Assembly: GCA_937884635.1 (NCBI GenBank)
Contig: CALGBW010000056.1
Coordinates: 1-55,423 of the forward strand
Direction of reading: 5' to 3'
DNA length: 55,423 bases
From: an uncultured Chlamydiaceae bacterium
Lineage (GTDB): Bacteria; Chlamydiota; Chlamydiia; Chlamydiales; Chlamydiaceae
The notes beneath the pieces are model-generated. The model had not been told where the DNA came from, searched no databases, and saw only the letters and a program-made list of their open reading frames with translations. Shown here piece by piece: positions 52,734 through 55,423 of this stretch (the first letter of the stretch is position 1; the number at the start of each line of letters is the position of its first letter). A program made the translations under genes and the position numbers.

Positions 52734-52937
52734 ATAAGATGAGGTTTAGGGTGGAACGTCTCTTGCATACAAAATTATCGATATGTGTAAGAGGATATGT
52801 TTTATCGTTCTTCCTTAAAGCTTTTCCCGGCCAAGAATGTATCAAGGGACTTAAGTTTATTTTCATGAATACGTTGTATTCTGAAGCTTGTGTTCTATTA
52901 GAAACTTTGTATTTCACTTTTTTTTTGGAAGGAGTTT

Positions 52938-54545
52938 ATGCAATCGTCCGCAGAAATGAGGCCTTTTTCTCGATGGAGGGCGTTTATTTGGCCTATCTAT
53001 CGATCTGAACACCCCAAATTTGTGCCTCTTTTCCTTTTGGGATTTTTAGCCGGTTTCAATTACGGCTTATTAAAAATTATGAAAGATTCTTTGATTATCG
53101 TTGGCTGTAAGGCCGGTGCTGAAGTGATTCCTTTCTTAAAAGTATGGGGAATTGTTCCTGCAGCCGTCATCATTACCATCATTTTTGGCTGGTTGAGTAG
53201 AAGGTATTCTCGTAGAGCCGTTTTTTGTATTATTATTGGTTCTTTTCTTAGTTTTTTCTTTTTATTTGTTACCGTTCTTTACCCTTTAGGTGATGCGATA
53301 CACTTGCATTGGTTAGCAGACCATTTACAGGAAGTCTTACCTCCTGGGTTTCGTGGTTTCGTCTCCATGATCCGATATTGGAGCTATAGCTTGTACTATA
53401 TTATGTCGGAGTTGTGGAGCTCGATGGTTTTGTCCACCTTATTTTGGGGTTTGGCTAATGAGGTCACAACGATTAGCTCCGCTGGGAGATTTTATGCGCT
53501 GATCAATATCGGGGTGAATCTTTCTTCTATTTTTTCTGGAGAATTTTCTTTCTGGCTTAGCAAAAAGGGTGGTTTCGTCCCTTCCTGGCTTGTTATGGAT
53601 CCTTGGCATGGGGTAATGTTAGGAATTACTATGGTTGTGGTAGTGGCAGGTCTTGGAATGATTGGCCTCTACTGCCGCGTGTACTCCTTGTCACAACATC
53701 TATTTAATGGTAAATGTCTGTTTGTAGATTCAGAAAATGAGAGCGTCTCTGCTGTTAAAGCAAGGAAAAAGAAAACGAAAGTTGGTGCTAAAAATCTTTT
53801 CTTATCCGTTATTCGGTCTCGGTATTTGCTGGGTATCGCTATTATTGTTCTGTCTTACAACCTCGTCATTCACTTATGTGAAGTGGTATGGAAGGATCAG
53901 GCCAGTCAAGTGTATACCTCTCGTATCGAATTCAATGAGTATATGAGTAGGATTACCACTTTGACAGGTATTACTGCTTCATTGGTCTCTTGGCTTGTCC
54001 TGGGGCAGTGTGTGCAGAAGTGGGGATGGACTGTAGGAGCTTTGCTTACTCCTGCTATTATGTTGGTTTCAGGAGTCCTATTTTTTGGTGCGATTTTTGC
54101 AAATAAAGCGGGACTTTTTGTTCACAGTATTTTTGGTATCACCCCATTGGTTATGACTGCTTGGATAGGTGGTATTCAGAATATTTTATCTCGGTCTGCT
54201 AAGTTTTCCTTTTTTGATCAGACAAAGGAAATGGCTTTCGTGCTTTTGCCTCCTGATGAGAAAAATTATGGGAAAGCAGCTATCGACGGGGTTGTATCCC
54301 GAGTTGGTAAATCAAGTGGTTCTTTAGTTTATCAAGGTCTTCTGATTGTATTTTCTTCTGTGGCTGCTAGTATCAATGTGATTGCTGGTGTTCTTCTTGT
54401 AGTCATTGTTCTATGGATTGCAACATTGCTCAGGTTGGGTAGGGAGTTTGCAGCCAAGAATATTACGGAAGGTTCAGAAGAAGCTTCTGCTAACGATGCT
54501 CATTTAGAAGAGGAAAATCCTTCGATAGCAGCGGAGTCTGTGTAA
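52938..54545 (+). CDS. npt2: Nucleotide transporter Npt2
   Basis: ATP/ADP translocase (TLC) family protein. In C. trachomatis Npt2 imports ribonucleotides with protons as building blocks, while Npt1 exchanges ATP for ADP. About 11-12 transmembrane segments cover 535 residues; the N-terminal region GFNYGLLKIMKDSLIIVG carries the family Lys, and KEMAFVLLPPDEKNYGKAAIDGVVSRVGKSSGSLVYQ near residue 435, here cited by its ends KEMAFV and VGKSSG, is the family signature. A charged loop near 265-275 is Lys-rich and the C-terminus is acidic. GGAAGGAG lies just before the ATG. Confidence 0.92.
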   Translation: MQSSAEMRPFSRWRAFIWPIYRSEHPKFVPLFLLGFLAGFNYGLLKIMKDSLIIVGCKAGAEVIPFLKVWGIVPAAVIITIIFGWLSRRYSRRAVFCIIIGSFLSFFFLFVTVLYPLGDAIHLHWLADHLQEVLPPGFRGFVSMIRYWSYSLYYIMSELWSSMVLSTLFWGLANEVTTISSAGRFYALINIGVNLSSIFSGEFSFWLSKKGGFVPSWLVMDPWHGVMLGITMVVVVAGLGMIGLYCRVYSLSQHLFNGKCLFVDSENESVSAVKARKKKTKVGAKNLFLSVIRSRYLLGIAIIVLSYNLVIHLCEVVWKDQASQVYTSRIEFNEYMSRITTLTGITASLVSWLVLGQCVQKWGWTVGALLTPAIMLVSGVLFFGAIFANKAGLFVHSIFGITPLVMTAWIGGIQNILSRSAKFSFFDQTKEMAFVLLPPDEKNYGKAAIDGVVSRVGKSSGSLVYQGLLIVFSSVAASINVIAGVLLVVIVLWIATLLRLGREFAAKNITEGSEEASANDAHLEEENPSIAAESV

Positions 54546-54568
54546 GCTATCTTTGAAATGACTCAGAG

Positions 54569-54594
54569 GTTTCTGGGGATTCTTCCCCAGAAAC
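54569..54594 (+). terminator. Hairpin terminator after npt2
   Basis: GTTTCTGGGGA pairs perfectly with TCCCCAGAAAC (11 bp) around a 4-base loop, 23 bases after the npt2 stop, followed by a moderately T-rich tail (GATTCTTAATTT). Confidence 0.8.
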
Positions 54595-55004
54595 GATTCT
54601 TAATTTCGGTAGATCTATAACCTCTAGGTTGTTTAGCGGTAGCTTATATATGTAAGCATCGCGCATTCCCTTTTTTGTCTAACGTTCACTCTACTTTAGA
54701 GTTTTTTCTGCGAAAAAATTAATAAGGATTCATTGTTAATATTGATCTTAGGATTAAAAATTATGCATCATGAGATGTCGTGGATTAGGAACATATGGGC
54801 ATCCCGTAGACCTTCTCATCCAGGGAATCCCTAGGCTTTCGTTTTAGAGATTAGAAGCTTAGTTTGCGTGATACTGTTTAGACTGTATCGATGAAAAAAC
54901 TGACTTTTTGCACAAGATAAGCATGCGGTGCAGCTATTCAAAAACTCCTCTTGTAATGAGGACAGTAGTCAGTAATGGATCATTTAACTAGATTACAGGT
55001 GATT
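54595..55004 (+). other. Intergenic region between npt2 and sohB
   Basis: AT-rich and without a believable reading frame. Several weak -35/-10 pairs face sohB (for example TTGCGT with TATCGA near 54867-54894) and none is convincing. I see no RNA gene. Confidence 0.35.
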
Positions 55005-55423
55005 ATGAGGGATTTTTGGCGTTTTTTGACTAAAGGCTTTCTATCAGTTCTTGGCTTGTCCTTAGGAGTGATTTTTTCTGTCATTACAATCATGGCAGTA
55101 GTGGTTTCTGTATCTAAGATGGGGGATGCTAATCTTATTAGCTTGCCTGATGCCTCAGGGGAAGTAAAAGAGCTTGGTAAAAAAGCTCCGATTATTGCTG
55201 TCTTAGAAATGCGAGATGTAATTGCCTCTAGTAGAAACTCTGCAAAGAATGTTCAAGATTTTCTTCTAGCCCTTGATCAAGAGCCATTTAAGAATAGAGT
55301 CAAAGCTCTTGTTATTGATATGGACTGTCCTGGAGGAGAAGTTTTTGAAATAGCTCGTATATACTCTACGTTACAGTTTTGGAAGCAACGAACAGGGTTC
55401 CCTGTGTATGTGTTTGTAAATGG
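55005..55423 (+). CDS. sohB: SohB/SppA-type signal peptide peptidase (partial)
   Basis: Membrane-anchored serine peptidase of the S49 family, cut by the window edge after about 140 residues. An N-terminal anchor helix (VLGLSLGVIFSVITIMAVVV) is followed by PIIAVLEMRDVI and by VKALVIDMDCPGGEVFEIARIY; in S49 proteins this region is the DSPGG motif, here with Cys in place of Ser and preceded by Met-Asp. The catalytic Ser/Lys region lies beyond the edge. AGGTGA sits just before the chosen ATG; an ATG at 54975 is in frame and adds 10 residues. Corresponds to CT494, which also follows npt2. Confidence 0.85.
   Translation, partial: MRDFWRFLTKGFLSVLGLSLGVIFSVITIMAVVVSVSKMGDANLISLPDASGEVKELGKKAPIIAVLEMRDVIASSRNSAKNVQDFLLALDQEPFKNRVKALVIDMDCPGGEVFEIARIYSTLQFWKQRTGFPVYVFVN

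Noticed and set aside
52682..53008. 108-codon plus-strand frame between pgsA and npt2
   Set aside because: It overlaps the end of pgsA and the start of npt2 in another frame and looks like a shadow frame with no ribosome site.

Overview
This window is chromosomal DNA from a member of the genus Chlamydia. The evidence is the gene content and order: a porB porin beside gpsA, a Mip lipoprotein, an lnt-lpxC-fabZ-lpxA-fmt run, Cap1-type inclusion membrane proteins, an S10/spc/alpha ribosomal cluster lacking S10, S14, L30, L36 and S4, an Npt2 nucleotide transporter, a UhpC sugar-phosphate transporter and a short FliF. Proteins align well with C. trachomatis orthologues that I recall (Mip, LpxC, PorB, GpsA) but differ at many positions, so this is another species. 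I cannot name it from sequence alone. CT numbers below are C. trachomatis D/UW-3 orthologues from memory.

Layout. (1) 1-5.8 kb: a CT712-like gene that appears frameshifted in an A7 tract, then gpsA, porB, and on the minus strand an AGX1-like UDP-sugar pyrophosphorylase and fliF. (2) 6-14 kb: a D,D-carboxypeptidase and a small secreted protein on plus, then fmu, dnaE and uhpC on minus. From there to the end the order matches CT544 to CT494 of C. trachomatis, while the first 9 kb are a reshuffled set of CT712-719 and CT551-553. (3) 14.5-23.6 kb: hisS-aspS, mip-trmL, CT538-tsaE, dnaQ, yciA-lnt. The trxA gene I expect between trmL and CT538 is not there. (4) 23.6-29.6 kb: the lipid A/fatty acid operon behind a near-consensus promoter, then two tandem Cap1-like inclusion membrane proteins separated by what looks like a decayed reading frame. 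(5) 30-43.3 kb: 21 ribosomal protein genes with secY and rpoA, then gapA. (6) 43.3-46.7 kb: two hypothetical proteins around tRNA-Leu, ruvC, ruvA and convergent ndk. (7) 47-50.1 kb: lplA, mnmG and a 29-residue basic ribosomal protein (bS22/mS38 family) on minus, then tRNA-Ser. (8) 50.7 kb to the end: dnaB, pgsA, npt2 and the start of sohB.

Functionally the window is mostly housekeeping: translation, replication and repair, lipid A and phospholipid synthesis, lipoprotein acylation, plus import systems typical of an obligate intracellular parasite (glucose-6-phosphate and nucleotides) and host-facing proteins (PorB, Mip, Cap1-like). No phage, insertion sequence, CRISPR or toxin system was seen. 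The points most worth a second look are the homopolymer frameshift at the left edge, the FliG-like tail on FliF, the duplicated Cap1 locus with its relic, the hidden bS22 gene, the palindromes around the lpxC and mip control regions, and the rearranged left end with its missing neighbours.
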